NCBI RefSeq assembly: GCF_014851395.1
Contig: NW_024041151.1
Span: 27,783,832 to 27,847,831, forward strand
Source of the DNA: Micropterus salmoides
Taxonomy: Eukaryota > Chordata > Actinopteri > Centrarchiformes > Centrarchidae
DNA: 64,000 nucleotides
Direction of reading: 5' to 3'
This document shows, piece after piece, positions 10,531 to 23,071 of this stretch (position 1 is the stretch's first letter; each line of letters starts with the position of its first letter). Below the pieces are notes generated by a model. It was not told where the DNA came from and searched no databases. It was given only the letters and a program-made list of their open reading frames with translations. The position numbers were made by a program, and so were the translations under genes.

Positions 10531-11661
10531 TAACATAGTATATTCTGACTGTATCAGATTGTACAGATAGTTTGTTATTGTATATTGATTGCTTAGTGTG
10601 TAAATATTTTTACACCTATGTAGAATGTTACCTGTATATTGTATATAGGGTGTATATAGTATGAATATTATTATACTAATACATAGAATTTTAACTGATT
10701 CTACTTTTATTGTATTTTATTCCTTACATTCCTATATACATATATGTACACAGAAAAAGTACTGATAGCTTATATTGTTTTACAAAGTCACCCAAGTTAT
10801 CATGCTGTTCTTCTCATTGTATAAACAATAATCTTAAATTAACTTGTTATAAGTCAAGACACCATATGATGTATAATATATTGTAAAACATTTCACTGGA
10901 AAATGAGAACCAGAAGGGTTTTTCCTAAAAAGGAAGCCTTGCAACTTCACTGCATCTGAGAAAGAAAAAGCCAAATTTCAGAAAGGATTCATCTACAAGG
11001 AGAAAGGTATTAGATCAGAACATAAGATTCTCTATTCAATACTGTATTTAACTACAACTTTCTTGGTTGCTAATGAATTATAAGGAAATGGAGCATTGTT
11101 AAGTGTGTGCATAGTATTATACACTATATAGTTATACGTTGCCATGTAAGGTGCAACCTGAAAATGGTTTAAAGCTTGATTTTGTGTTCAGATATGAGAA
11201 CAATATTGATCTTGTCATTCAACTCTCAGCAAGTCAGTCAAGCTAAGCAGGCAACAATTAAAATAAGAAATACCCACTGCCATCATACATAGTGTACAAT
11301 TTTGATGTGTATTATATAAATGTAGATACAAATCCAAACCCTTAGGGTGACATTGCATAAGATCCTCATCGAGTGTTAGAACTGCTGAGATAGTGTTGGT
11401 CGTTCATGGAATTTGATGACAGACAGACTGACAGATAATTCATTTATTCAGTATAAAAATCACCACCAAAAACACTGAGCCAGGAGAATTCTTGCAGGAA
11501 TATATTTGAAGACACATCACTGACTCCAAAGAAGGGGCCCGGTTCTGAGAGTACTCCTTGTTATGGTACTAAAGAAGTCCTCAACGATTACACAGTGGCA
11601 TTAAAGTACTATAAAACAAATGTCTGGGTTTGATAACAAACCGATTCTCTATTCCCTCAAC

Positions 11662-12319
11662 AGCCCAGGACCTCCACATCCAGCATCTTCACCACCAAGA
11701 TTGTCTGAGACCAGCCAGCCGGACAGCTGCTGCAAGAATCGTTTAGCATCCTCAAATAATTTCTGCACAAACTGTCAGGAACCATCTCAGGGAATCTCAT
11801 CTGCATGCTCGTCATCCTCTTTGGGGTCTCGACCTGACTGCAGTTTGCCATCATAACCGACTTGAGTGGGCAAATGCTCACATACGATGGCGTCTGGAAC
11901 TTTGGAGAGGTGTTCTCTTCATGGATGAATCCCAGTTTTCACTGTGCAGAGCAGATGACGTGTGTATGGCTTCGTGTGGGTGAGCGGTTTGTTGATGTCC
12001 TAGTTGTGGATCGAGTGGCCCATGGTGGCGGTGGGGTTATGGTATGGGCAGGCGTGTTTCATGGACAACAAACACAGGTGCATTTTATTGATGGCATTTT
12101 GAATGCATAGAGATACCATGACGAGATCCAGAGGCCCATTGTTGTGCCATTCATCCACAACCATCACCTCATGTTGCAGCATGATAATGCACGGCCCTAT
12201 GTTGCAAGGATTACAATTCCTGGAAGCTGAAAACATCCCATTTCTTGCATGGCCAGCATACTCACCGGAGGAATTGGGGCAAAAACAAAAGTGTTGCGTT
12301 TATAATTTTGTTCAGTGTA
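11662..12319 (+). mobile_element. Nested 5'-truncated Tc1 element, copy 1
   Basis: The plus strand carries a recognisable Tc1 transposase body. The 3' end, tgttgcgtttataattttgttcagtgta (12292-12319), is the terminal repeat of the same lineage. No matching 5' terminal repeat is visible, so the element is 5'-truncated. Its counterpart is at about 25294-25951. Confidence 0.85.
11862..12292 (+). pseudogene. Tc1 transposase pseudogene (DDE domain broken), copy 1
   Basis: Transposase-like segments appear in shifted frames. The first catalytic Asp lies in an FMDESQF-type stretch encoded at about 11917-11940. A WLRVGERFVDVLVVDRVAHG segment and GGGVMVWAGVFHGQQTQ follow in another frame, then HLMLQHDNARPYVARI with the second Asp (about 12167-12213). 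After WPAYSP the sequence jumps to the 3' terminal repeat, deleting the third acidic residue and the C-terminus. With frameshifts, a missing third catalytic residue and no start, it cannot encode an active enzyme. Confidence 0.85.
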
Positions 12320-13659
12320 AGAACACAGAAGAGGGTGGGCACATGAGGAACTTTCAGTTTAGGAGTTTGTGTGTGTCTTAGCTTAAAAGCACATTCAATA
12401 AAGTTTGCTTCAACATAGTTCTGTATATTTTGTACTGTTTTCTATTTGTGGTTGAACAACTTGTGTTATGAATAGCCATCCAACGTTGTGATGGTTCTGA
12501 GATGATCTATAGGTAACTCATCACTATTTCAATGGCTATTAAAATCACTAACACACATTTAAACTGTACATGCTAAAGAAAGAAGTTGAAAATACTGAGA
12601 TGTAAAAATCTATAAAGACAAATACCTGCCAAATATCATGAACTTAATGCAGCACTGGTTGTGTGTTCTCCAGTTGATGCAAACTCTAAGTTCCATTGTT
12701 ACGATGCTGCACCATTTGACAGCCCTCAAATATGCTTCTCTATTCGCCAACAAATGTTTAACCCCACATTTCAAAAAGCTACAATGAGAACATTGCTGGT
12801 GACACTTTTCTAAAAAACAAAAACAACAACACTACAGCTTATATATTTGGTTTAGATTATAATTTTCGAATTGTCCATTTTGCTTATTTCATATTATTTG
12901 TAAAGTGTGTCTGAATGTCTCTGTGGACCTTTCTCTAAGGCTAAGAACAAATGTACTGCCGAAGCATTTTAGAAAGGTTTTCAATTTTTCAGAGACAGGC
13001 TTCATTTAGCCCCTTAATTACCACATCATAAAACCTAAACACGCACATATGAACTTGTTCATTTGTAGCTAAACTAACCTTTTCAACATTTCACACTTTA
13101 GTTTCGACATGATGTGATTTCAACTGTACAAAAGTAGCTCATCTCGGCCACACCTACTGACTACCAGTTATGCACAGCGTTCTAACTTTGACAGCTGTAT
13201 TCTAAAACTAACATAGCTATCCTTATTAGCTAGGCTCCTTACATGCTTGCTGATAACTTTTTGAAGGTGGGTCTCCGACATTGACAACATTGTGTTGGAT
13301 AGATTTGTGCAGCGGTGTTTAGGAAACTAACTATTCAATTGACAGACAGGTCTGTTGTCAATGTGTTTGCGAGCAACAACTTCCTAAATATAGATTTAGG
13401 ACACATACAAACACTGGTCATGTATCGATAATTAACAGCATTAAATCCATTGATTAAAAATGAAGAGATCTTGCAGCTGACCTTTGTATTCATTTTGTTT
13501 TTACTTTCACTTTGTGTTTTTGTGCTTTTAAAATACTCATTCTGCTGTCTACTGGGTAGTCTATCATTTTAGTAGTCTGAAGCTTGAAACAATTTAGGAA
13601 TTTCACTAAAACTCAACTTTGTATTTTGTTGAAAATAACTTCAATAAAAACTCAGGCTT

Positions 13660-15890
13660 TATATTTTCTTACAATAACAGATTATACCAAATAAAGACAC
13701 TCTGTAGTTAGTTTCTTCTCATAAGTATGATTAAATTTGCTTATTTATTTTTTTCTCACAAGTTGGAGTGTGATTATCGCTCCATGCTATCTAAGAGGGA
13801 ACTTGTGTCATCATGTACAAGAGAACAGTGGACTCCTGTCGTTCCACACAGTACAAGTGTGGTCCCTTTTTCTGTAATTCAAATCAATAAATAAAATGCA
13901 TTTCTGTAAGTGTAGACTAAGCACATAGATATGATGACAAAATGTATTGACATTCAGTGGTTGTGAAAACTGGTCAGTTTAGTGTTTTAGGACTGAACAA
14001 GTTTAAAGCTGTAGTCAAAGTCTGATGTGAAATACTTTTTAACAATTAATTAAAACTGAATAGAAAGTATCTTACCTCTAATCATTTAATTTATAATTCA
14101 ACTCTGGTTGTTTTTCTATTTTGTTCCTTTTTTTGGAATCTAAAATCCATTTTACTCTCCAGGCCTTCAGTGTAGCCCTTTATTTTAATACATGTTGATC
14201 TTAAAACACAAGACATCCACTAAAACTCAGCCTTTATATTTTGTTTTAAAAGAATGTATAGAAAATAAAGAGACTATTTAGTTAGTTATTTTGTCTCAAA
14301 AGTATGATTAAATTTGCTTATTTATTATTTTCACACAAGTTGGAGTGTGATTATCGCTCCATGCTATCTAAGAGGGAACTTGTGTCATCATCTACAAGCG
14401 AACAGTGGACTCCTGTCGTTCCACACAGTACAAGTGTGGTCCCTTTTTCTGTAATTCAAATCAATAAATGAAATGCATATCTTTAAGTGTAGACTAAGCA
14501 CACAAATATAATGAAAAAATGTATTGATGTCCAGTGCTTGTGAAAGCTGGCCAGGTTAGTATTTTGGGACAGAACAAGTTTAAAGCTCTAGATGTCAAAT
14601 GTCAAATATTTTTTATTAATTAATATTTTTTATAATTAATTAAAACCGTAAAGAAAGTATCTTTATACTGACCATTTTATTCTAATTCTACCCTGGTTGT
14701 TTTTCTATTTTTGTTCCGGTTTTTAGAATCTACAATTCATTTACTCTCCTGCCTTCAGTGTAGCCCTTATTTTAATACATGTTGATCTTAAAACACAAGA
14801 CATCCACTAAAACTCAGCCTTATATTTTGTTTCAAAAGAATGTATAGAAAATAAAGAGACTATTTAGTTAGTTTTTTTCTCAAAAGTATGATTAAATTTG
14901 CTTATTTATTATTTTCACACAAGTTGGAGTGTGATTATCGCTCCATGCTATCTAAGAGGGAACTTGTGTCATCATCTACAAGCGAACAGTGGACTCCTGT
15001 CGTTCCACACAGTACAAGTGTGGTCCCTTTTTCTGTAATTCAAATCATAAATGAAATGCATATCTTTAAGTGTAGACTAAGCACACAAATATAATGGGGG
15101 GAAAAAAGTATTGATGTCCAGTGCTTGTGAAATCTGGTCAGGTTAGTATTTTGCGACTGAACAAGTAAAATCTCTAGATGACAAATGTCAAATATTTTTT
15201 ATTAATTAATACATTTTTTTTATAATTAATTAAAACCGTAAAGAAAGTATCTTTATACTGACCATTTTTTGCTAATTCTACCCTGGTTGTTTTTCTATTT
15301 TTGTTCCGGTTTTTAGAATCTACAATTATTTTACTCTCCTTGCCTTCAGTGTAGCCCTTTATTTTAATCATGTTGATCTTAAAACACAAGACATCCACTA
15401 AACTCAGCCTTTATATTTGTTTCAAAAGAATGTATAGAAAATAAAGAGACTATTTAGCTAGTTTATTTTATCTCAAAAGTATGATTAAATTTGCTTATTT
15501 ATTATTTTCACACAAGTTGGAGTGTGATTATCGCTCCATGCTATCTAAGAGGGAACTTGTGTCATCATCTACAAGCGAACAGTGGACTCCTGTCGTTCCA
15601 CACAGTACAAGTGTGGTCCTTTTTCTGTAATTCAAATCAATAAATGAAATGCATATCTTTAAGTGTAGACTAAGCACACAAATATAATGGGGGGAAAAAA
15701 AGTATTGATGTCCAGTGCTTGTGAAATCTGGTCAGGTTAGTATTTTGCGACTGAACAAGTAAAAATCTCTAGATGACAAATGTCAAATAAATTTTTTTAA
15801 TTCATTCATTTTTATAATGAATTAAAACCATAAAAGTATCTTATACTGACCATTTTATTATAATTCTACCCTGGCTGTTTTTCTATTTTT
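13660..15890 (-). repeat. Right inverted array of about 580-bp monomers, copy 1 (cut by gap)
   Basis: Four monomers carry ctatctaagagggaac at 13787-13802, 14364-14379, 14948-14963 and 15541-15556 (spacing 577, 584 and 593 bp). This is the reverse complement of the left-array motif. Each is preceded by a ggagtgtgattatcgctcc block and followed about 35 bp later by aacagtgga. The later monomers are more alike than the first, suggesting recent tandem expansion. Confidence 0.85.
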
Positions 15891-16390
15891 NNNNNNNNNN
15901 NNNNNNNNNNNNNNNNNNNNNNNNNNNNNNNNNNNNNNNNNNNNNNNNNNNNNNNNNNNNNNNNNNNNNNNNNNNNNNNNNNNNNNNNNNNNNNNNNNNN
16001 NNNNNNNNNNNNNNNNNNNNNNNNNNNNNNNNNNNNNNNNNNNNNNNNNNNNNNNNNNNNNNNNNNNNNNNNNNNNNNNNNNNNNNNNNNNNNNNNNNNN
16101 NNNNNNNNNNNNNNNNNNNNNNNNNNNNNNNNNNNNNNNNNNNNNNNNNNNNNNNNNNNNNNNNNNNNNNNNNNNNNNNNNNNNNNNNNNNNNNNNNNNN
16201 NNNNNNNNNNNNNNNNNNNNNNNNNNNNNNNNNNNNNNNNNNNNNNNNNNNNNNNNNNNNNNNNNNNNNNNNNNNNNNNNNNNNNNNNNNNNNNNNNNNN
16301 NNNNNNNNNNNNNNNNNNNNNNNNNNNNNNNNNNNNNNNNNNNNNNNNNNNNNNNNNNNNNNNNNNNNNNNNNNNNNNNNNNNNNNNNNN
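15891..16390. other. Assembly gap of 500 Ns
   Basis: Exactly 500 consecutive Ns, so this is a placeholder of arbitrary size and not a measured distance. Any frame crossing it is meaningless. Confidence 1.
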
Positions 16391-17123
16391 GAATGGCAAT
16401 GTTCGAAATGCTAGCGTTTTATTTTGAAAGTCTAACCGGGCTTTGCTATTTATTGTTGCTAAGCATCGCTAAGATGACCGCGGAGCCTTAAACGGGGTAC
16501 CCAGGGCGTTGCAAAGCGACACCAAAGGGCCTTGACTAAGCGGAGTGAGTGTTGTTTAAAAAATCACTTAAACCTGCAATGCCTGATGTTTTGCCCACTT
16601 TGGGGCAGCGTAAAAAGCTGTGAAACAACAATGAGCATTTAGGTTGATATGACAAACTTGTTGCAAATTGTTGCTTATTCACACATCCAGCCATAACGTA
16701 CATCATCTTTCATTTGGAAAGTCGTGTTTCTGGCCCCTGATGAATGTAAGTCCAGTCTTCGCTCTCTTTCAAGTCTCCCGAGTGAATATCTGACTCTTTA
16801 TTTGCTAAATGCTCCACTGTGTTCACCAGCTTGTTGCTACAAGTGTCTGTCTGCTTGGTGCTGAGCAGGGAGTGTACAGTGAGGTTTTTTTTCAGAGGCA
16901 GTTAGGTTGTGGGCTGGACAGCTAAACAATGAGCTGAAACAAAGCTCCGTAAAGCTGAGGGGAGCTACAGTTCAGGTGATACATCTCTAATTCTCTGTAG
17001 CTTCATCACCTGCCAAAATTTAGTCATTGGTGATCGTCTGTGAGTTCTCAGTAAGTTCCTGGTCACTTGACACTCCAAAGCCATCTCTCTGCAGAAACAA
17101 GCTCAAACAAACTGGTATGAAAA

Positions 17124-17528
17124 TATACCAATCAGCCATAACATTATGACCACTGACAGGTGCCATGGTAATGAGATAATCAGTGTTATTCACTTCACCT
17201 GTCAGGGTGTGATATATTAGGCAGCAAGTGAACATTGTGTCCTCATAGTTGAAGTGTTAGAAGCGGGAAAATGGGTAAGAGTAAGGATTTTAGCTTTGAC
17301 AAGGGCCAAATTGTGATGGCTAGACAACTGGGTCAGAGTGGTCCGAGGAAGTGGGCCGAGGAAGGAAAAGCAGTGAACCGGCGACGACTGTCCCGTGTGG
17401 TCCAATCCAACAGGCAAGCTACTCCTGGTCAAATTGTTAAACAAGTTGATGCACACACAGTGCAACACATTGGAGTCCATGCCTCGATGGGTCAGGGCGG
17501 TTTGGCGGTGCTGTTATGGATCGGTGTA
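17124..17528 (+). mobile_element. Internally deleted Tc1/mariner element, copy 2
   Basis: Counterpart of 3468-3878. It lacks 3 bp in the right terminal repeat (gttatggatcggtgta in place of gttatggctgatcggtgta) and differs by one substitution at the fused gtggtccgagg/gtgggccgagg repeat. The N-terminal transposase frame starts at 17271. Confidence 0.85.
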
Positions 17529-18623
17529 AATTGTCACTCAAATATTCTTTAGCCGTTTCTAAATAAGTAGTCTGTCCAGAATCGCAGAATAGTCTACATA
17601 TGTGATCGGCTGATCATCTCGTAGTCTTTCAATTTGTGTCTGTCGTTGCAGGCGAGTGGCCAGAAATCGTTGAAAATGCCAAGAGCTGAAGCTGACTTCA
17701 GTCTGAATAAAAGACATTGTTGTGTAACCGTTGTGTAAAATGTAAAATTTGATTCACATTCAGCCTTCTTATTGACCCATTCAGATCGCATGAATGAAAC
17801 TGCCCGGAAGGTGTGTGTGTGTATGTGTGTGTAAGAGAGTATGTGACCGGGTGCATGTTAGGACTGATTTTACTTCACGATCCCTCATCCCACTGCCGAA
17901 AGCATCAGCAGCTATCATCCAACACACACACACACGTCACACACACGTATACACATACTGAGATAGCGAGCAGCAAGCTAGCGCTTAAAGCAAAACTGGG
18001 CTTCCATGGCCATCCATTATCACTGACAAGCTAAATGTACCATGGTACACCATATGGTACAGGGAGGGAGAGAAAGAGAGAGAGAGACTAAAGTAAACTG
18101 GAGAGAGGGGCTGAGCTAAAGAGGATGAGGGAGAGCTAAAAGAATTAGAAAAGAGAGAAAAGAAAAGAGGGAGGATGGAGTGCACTACAATTACGGTGTG
18201 TGTTTTTTAAGCTGCATTTAGCCCGTTCCTTTTTAACTAATCTTTACAACAACAATGGATGGATGGATGGATAGGTTTGATGATGATATGAGTGTTGCTC
18301 TTTTATTTCTTTTATTTGTCTTTTTTAACTTCATGGTACCTTATTCATCTTTTTAAATCACTGTGTCTCATTTCAGGTTCTTTCTCAATCCAAGCATCTT
18401 CACATGCCACTAAAATTCAGGGCCATAGTGACCCCCCTCCCCAGAGAAAGTTTTGACTAGCCACCAAACTTTGTTTTGTTTTTTTTTATATACATTTAAC
18501 TCTTTCAATGATATGTTCTGCTAAATGCATATGTCTAATCTGCACAATAACGACAACTGAAGCAACACCTAAAATGCAATATGTATTTATCATTTATTTT
18601 ATGTTTTAAACTGGTGCTCGTCT

Positions 18624-18626
<3 letters not shown>

Positions 18627-18663
<37 letters not shown>
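18627..18663. repeat. (CA)n microsatellite, copy 2
   Basis: Shorter version of 4980-5024 by about four units. Confidence 0.95.
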
Positions 18664-18664
<1 letters not shown>

Positions 18665-18948
18665 ACAGTGTCAGTGAGGAGGCTGTTACCTAAAAGCTTT
18701 GCCACAGGAAACATCTGTTCAGACAAAACAGATACGTTCAGTTTAGACAAAACCACAAAGAGGGCATCTCCACGCACACACATGCACACTCACATACGCA
18801 CACAAACGCACACACATGCAGTTACAGTAATGGATATAATGAAGTTACTGTCACACACTGGATTATTCCTGTAGTAAGAAATTCACCAGTATTTATGAAA
18901 TTCTGATGTAGCACTGACTAAGACACTAAGAGATGTTTTTTTTTTTTC

Positions 18949-19199
18949 ATGAGTAAAAAAGGAAAGAGGACGGGGAGAGAAAAGAAAAAAGGAAAATGAG
19001 GGCAGGAGAAGGAAGTATGGAAAACGGAGTGAAGGAATAAAAGATGGGGATGAAGAGGAGGGAGAGCAAAGTAAGAATAAACAAAGGAATGAAGCAGGTA
19101 GGAGGAGAAAAATGGAGGGATGTTGACAGATGAAAGAAAAGGCAAACAAAAGATATTAAGATCACTAAAGATGGAGAAAAAAGAAAAAGAGTGAGAGAG
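18949..19199. repeat. Purine-rich low-complexity tract, copy 2
   Basis: Same as 5310-5560; the Ser/Phe/Leu-rich minus-strand frames are artefacts. Confidence 0.85.
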
Positions 19200-20379
19200 A
19201 CCAATGCAGACGCCATAGACTTTAGCCCCACCCAGCTCTTAATAGAGAGGGTTTTTTGGAGTGTCTGAGGGAGTAAAAATTCATCATCCCAAACAAGTTA
19301 CCCCAACCGCCAGTCAATACTGGGAAAAAAACTATAGGCCTAACAATCTGCCAAAATCAGCAAAACCAATACAACACACACACACACACACACATACACG
19401 CGTACCTATCCAACAGTGCACCGTCGGAGTAAACTGCCAAGTGTGGACCTGTGTTTCCAGTCCTTTTGAAGTAAAATAAATATAATACAAAATTTACTTT
19501 TACTGTCTTTTAACATAATATTACTGCAAATTTTCTTTTTTTGCTTTTTAAAGAAATTGCCAAGAGGGGACTTAGATCCTTAAACGATAGCTACCTATCC
19601 AAGAGGGGACCTCCATTGTTATGCAGTGGAACTGTCTGTGCTCATTCTCACCTAATGAGTGTTTTTACCTTCAAAGACTTTCTTTGTTTCTTTCAAAAAT
19701 GGATAATTTAACTTTAATGTGAGCGATGTGTAAACATTTCACCGTGATCCAAACTTTAATCACTTTAACTGAAAATAAATAAACTTTAAACTTTAATTCA
19801 GAAGTAACTTTGCTGCATGCATTGATATCAAGCACTACAGTATTACCAACAAAAATTACTTGATCTAGGTTTCAAATACCATTTAAATAATAATAAAATA
19901 TCTTATTACACTAGTGCACTTATTTTAATTTTCTCTTAGGGGAATTCATATTCTTCTGTGTGGGATGGTCATTTTTATGACCTGTGTGGTGATGTATGCA
20001 TTTTAAAGAGTTACTTTGTATTTGCTCTTAATAACTGAATCTTAGACTGGTTTTGAATCACACATCCACTACACTCTGTTAAGGCTATTTGGATATTTTT
20101 AGGGGCTAAAGTCATTTATGAATATAATGAGGTCAGACAACAGATAATGAGTTATCCTTTTTCTAATAAGGATAATTTGACATTCAAACTATAGCATGTA
20201 TGACAAACGAAAGCAAAAACAATAATACTTATGAGAAAAATATAATCTCAACTAAGCAGTCTGTTGACACATGATTTGATAATATGCTTTTGAAACAAAA
20301 CTTAAAGGCTCAGCAATAGTAGATTTCCTAACTAGTATTAAGCTTCAGACTGTAAGATAAAAGGCCACCCAAATAAATT

Positions 20380-21700
20380 GATGTCCTGATGGGTTTTCAT
20401 CAGGAATGCATGGTATTTTCATGTTTGCATTAGGCCTACAGAAAAAGGTCCACACTTGTATGGCATTTAATGACATGAATCCACTGTTGGTTGCTACATA
20501 ACGACACATGTCCCCTCTTAGATAGTATGGAGCAACAGTCACACTCCAACATCCAGCATCAATAATTATTCCGCATGATTTGTTATGTTTTTGTAATGAA
20601 ATATAAAGTCTCAGCTTTAATGGATGGCTTAAACATTTTCACTCTTGACACTGTATTATAATGAAGGGCTGCCCACAAGTTTGGGGAGTCATAAGTAAAA
20701 CTTTACCAACTTAAACCTTCAAGAGCCTGAAGTTTGATCCTCCACCTGAGAAGCTGCTGTCCTTTGCTAAGAAATGTGTAACCCACATTACCCATGAGAA
20801 AAAGACTATTACCGATGACATGACATCCAGAGGCAAAGTCGATCCCTTGTTGAAGTGTGGAATGAAAATGCTGGTTTAGTTACAGACTTGCAAGCTTAGA
20901 TGTACCTGTGTACTTTATGGACAAGCCCTAATATAAAGGGCTACCCAAATTAATTCATGAAGCATTAATGTCCTGATGAGTTTTCATCAGGAATGCATAA
21001 TATTTACTGGTCCGCATTGCCTACAGAAAAAAAGGTCCACACTTGTATGGCATTAAATGACAGGAATCCACTGTTGGTTGCTACATAACGACACATGTCC
21101 CCTCTTAGATAGTATGGAGCAACAGTCACACTCCAACATCATTAAATATTCCTCAAGCATGATTTGTTATTATTGTTTTGTAATGAAATATGATGTCTCA
21201 GCTTTAGTTGATGGCTTAACCATTTTCAATCTTGACACTGCATCAAAATGAAGGGCTGCCCACAAGTCAGGAGAGTCATAAGTACTTTAAGATAAATAAA
21301 TAAAAAGTAGGAACAACATGGTCAGCAGCAAGATACTTTGTATTAATTTTTTATTAATGAATCATCATTAAATATTCCTCAAGCATGATAAATAAATTTA
21401 AATTAGGAAGTAAATGGTCAGCAGGAAGATTCTTAATGTTCTTTTTTTATTTGCTAAAAACAGATTTATTATGAACTTTCACCAGCCCTTTGAAAGGATT
21501 TAGCCCCCCAATTTTCCCAGTATATTGACCAATTATGACAATCACAGGATTTCAATCAATTTTACAATGTACATGTATCTTTAATCTATATGTAACGGAA
21601 TGCATTTTGTTTGTTGTTTTGCATTACAAAAATGTCCACTGTTGGCTGGTACATAATGACACAAGTTCCCTCTTAGATAGCATGGATTGACACTGACACT
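20380..21700 (+). repeat. Left inverted array, copy 2 of the element
   Basis: Motif positions 20510-20525, 21097-21112 and 21665-21680 (spacing 587 and 568 bp). The first two read GTCCCCTCTTAGATAG and the third GTTCCCTCTTAGATAG, which is the variant used in the right array. Confidence 0.8.
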
Positions 21701-22915
21701 CCAGCATGAATAAATAAAAAAGAAATTGATAATTTCTAAGAGAAACTTATAATTTAAACTAAATATAATCTGTAGTTACTTGGGTTTGAAGAGACACTAA
21801 GTTTACAAGACTAGGCGAGACACAATATTGGGTGCAAGTGTGAAATGTTAAGTAGTTCAAGTTCAAAGGCCTAACGATCATCATTGGTCGCAAGAAACCC
21901 TCCCCCACACTGCAGACAATCAGACACAGATTCTCACTGCAGACAATCAGACACACGTTCACACCCCTCACCTGCTCCAGGTCACCTCTCAGAGACAGCA
22001 CTCACACTTTCTCCAGGATTTTGTATTTAGCTTAACTCTGCATTGGATGCTAATTCATAACACAGTTTCCTACAACCACAAAAAGAAAACGGTAGAAATA
22101 TATGTAGACATATGTTTAGTAAAAGTGCCCAAACACCCAATTCTAATAAAAATCTGATGATGGTACAGCCAAAGAGAGAAAATAAATACAGGAGAGAGGA
22201 GATGCATGCTAATAAGCCACAGGTTTGATTAGAACTGGGCCACTGCAGTAAGAACTCATTTGTGTATGGTGCACATGCTCCTGAAGACACACGCTCATAA
22301 ACTGAAAGTTTCTTGCTCTCTTCTCTCTTAACTTTGACCCTCAATTTACTGTATACTGCACTATAATGGCCACTCTACATTTTGGGTTTCAACAATACGC
22401 TTAAAAGAAATGTATGCCAGTTTGTATAGCATATTTACAATATTGGTAAGCCTGAGAGAAGTTCTCACCACTGTTAAATTATAGTATCCCTGACACAAGT
22501 GGCATGTAACACAAAATAAATTAAACACTCAATAAACACAATTAAGGCAAATAAAACAGAAGCCTTTTAACTACATAGCCTAAATACCTATGGTAGAAGC
22601 ACAAAAAGCAAGGACAAATGACCAAATAATAAAAATCTGAGCAAGACAATAAGGCATTATGTTGGTTCTGAGACAGGCTGTAGGTAACTCCACCACTACA
22701 CTTAATGTACGTAGAAGTTTAAATTCATCAGAAGAGAGTGACCTAGAATTTGAATGACTATGAATGCCTGGTTGACATTCATTGTAAGCCTTACATATTA
22801 AATGATTCCCACTGCTTGTAAACCTTTTCAGTGACTTTAAGCATTGTTGATCATGTGTCAGACCAATCAGAGAGACCATCAGTCTTCCTTCTTTTGAGAT
22901 AGATTTCCATCCAAA

Positions 22916-23071
22916 TACACTATATGGACAAAGGTGCTACCCCTGTCCTAATAAATTTGGTAGGGGCTGTGTTTTCATGGGTTGTTAAGGGAAATCTTGC
23001 CTATGGATTTAGAATGGGATGTCATAAAAGTAATGCGTAGGTGTTGCTGTATTTTTGTCCATACTAGTGTA
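22916..23071. mobile_element. MITE-like Tc1 derivative, copy 2
   Basis: Same insertion as 9283-9437, with the same inverted ends and TA boundaries. Confidence 0.75.

Larger units (their letters stand above)
2727..15890 (+). repeat. Duplicated segment, copy 1 (end of first contig)
   Basis: This 13.2-kb segment recurs in the same orientation at 16392-29549, offset by about 13.63-13.67 kb. It contains about 3 kb of ordinary flank (2727-5760) plus the left and middle part of the large element. It stops at the first N of the gap. Differences from copy 2 are mostly 1-3 bp indels in homopolymers or dinucleotides plus a handful of substitutions. Small deletions relative to copy 2 become frequent after about 14.2 kb, near the contig end. 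Unmerged contig overlap is the simplest reading; a true tandem duplication is the alternative. Confidence 0.9.
5769..15890 (+). mobile_element. Large non-autonomous element, copy 1 (right end lost in the assembly gap)
   Basis: This copy starts with the left terminal repeat acctatccaacagtgcacc (5769-5787) and follows the complete copy at 19404-30053 to within small indels, up to the gap. It holds the left inverted array (about 6750-8075), a mid section with nested Tc1 pieces, and most of the right array (13.66-15.89 kb). The last 500 bp and the right terminus are not present because the contig ends. It is probably the same insertion as copy 2, seen on another haplotype. Confidence 0.75.

Noticed and set aside
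11662..12319. The nested Tc1 transposase as the mobiliser of the large element
   Set aside because: Tc1 elements have their own ends and TA targets; this copy is truncated, frameshifted and lacks the third catalytic residue, and its end repeats are unrelated to the large element's ends.
13660..15890. CRISPR-like array because of regularly spaced repeats
   Set aside because: The repeat period is about 580 bp with related inter-motif sequence, in vertebrate DNA; this is a tandem monomer array, not short repeats with unique spacers.
15866..16399. 177-codon minus-strand frame
   Set aside because: It consists almost entirely of the 500-N gap.
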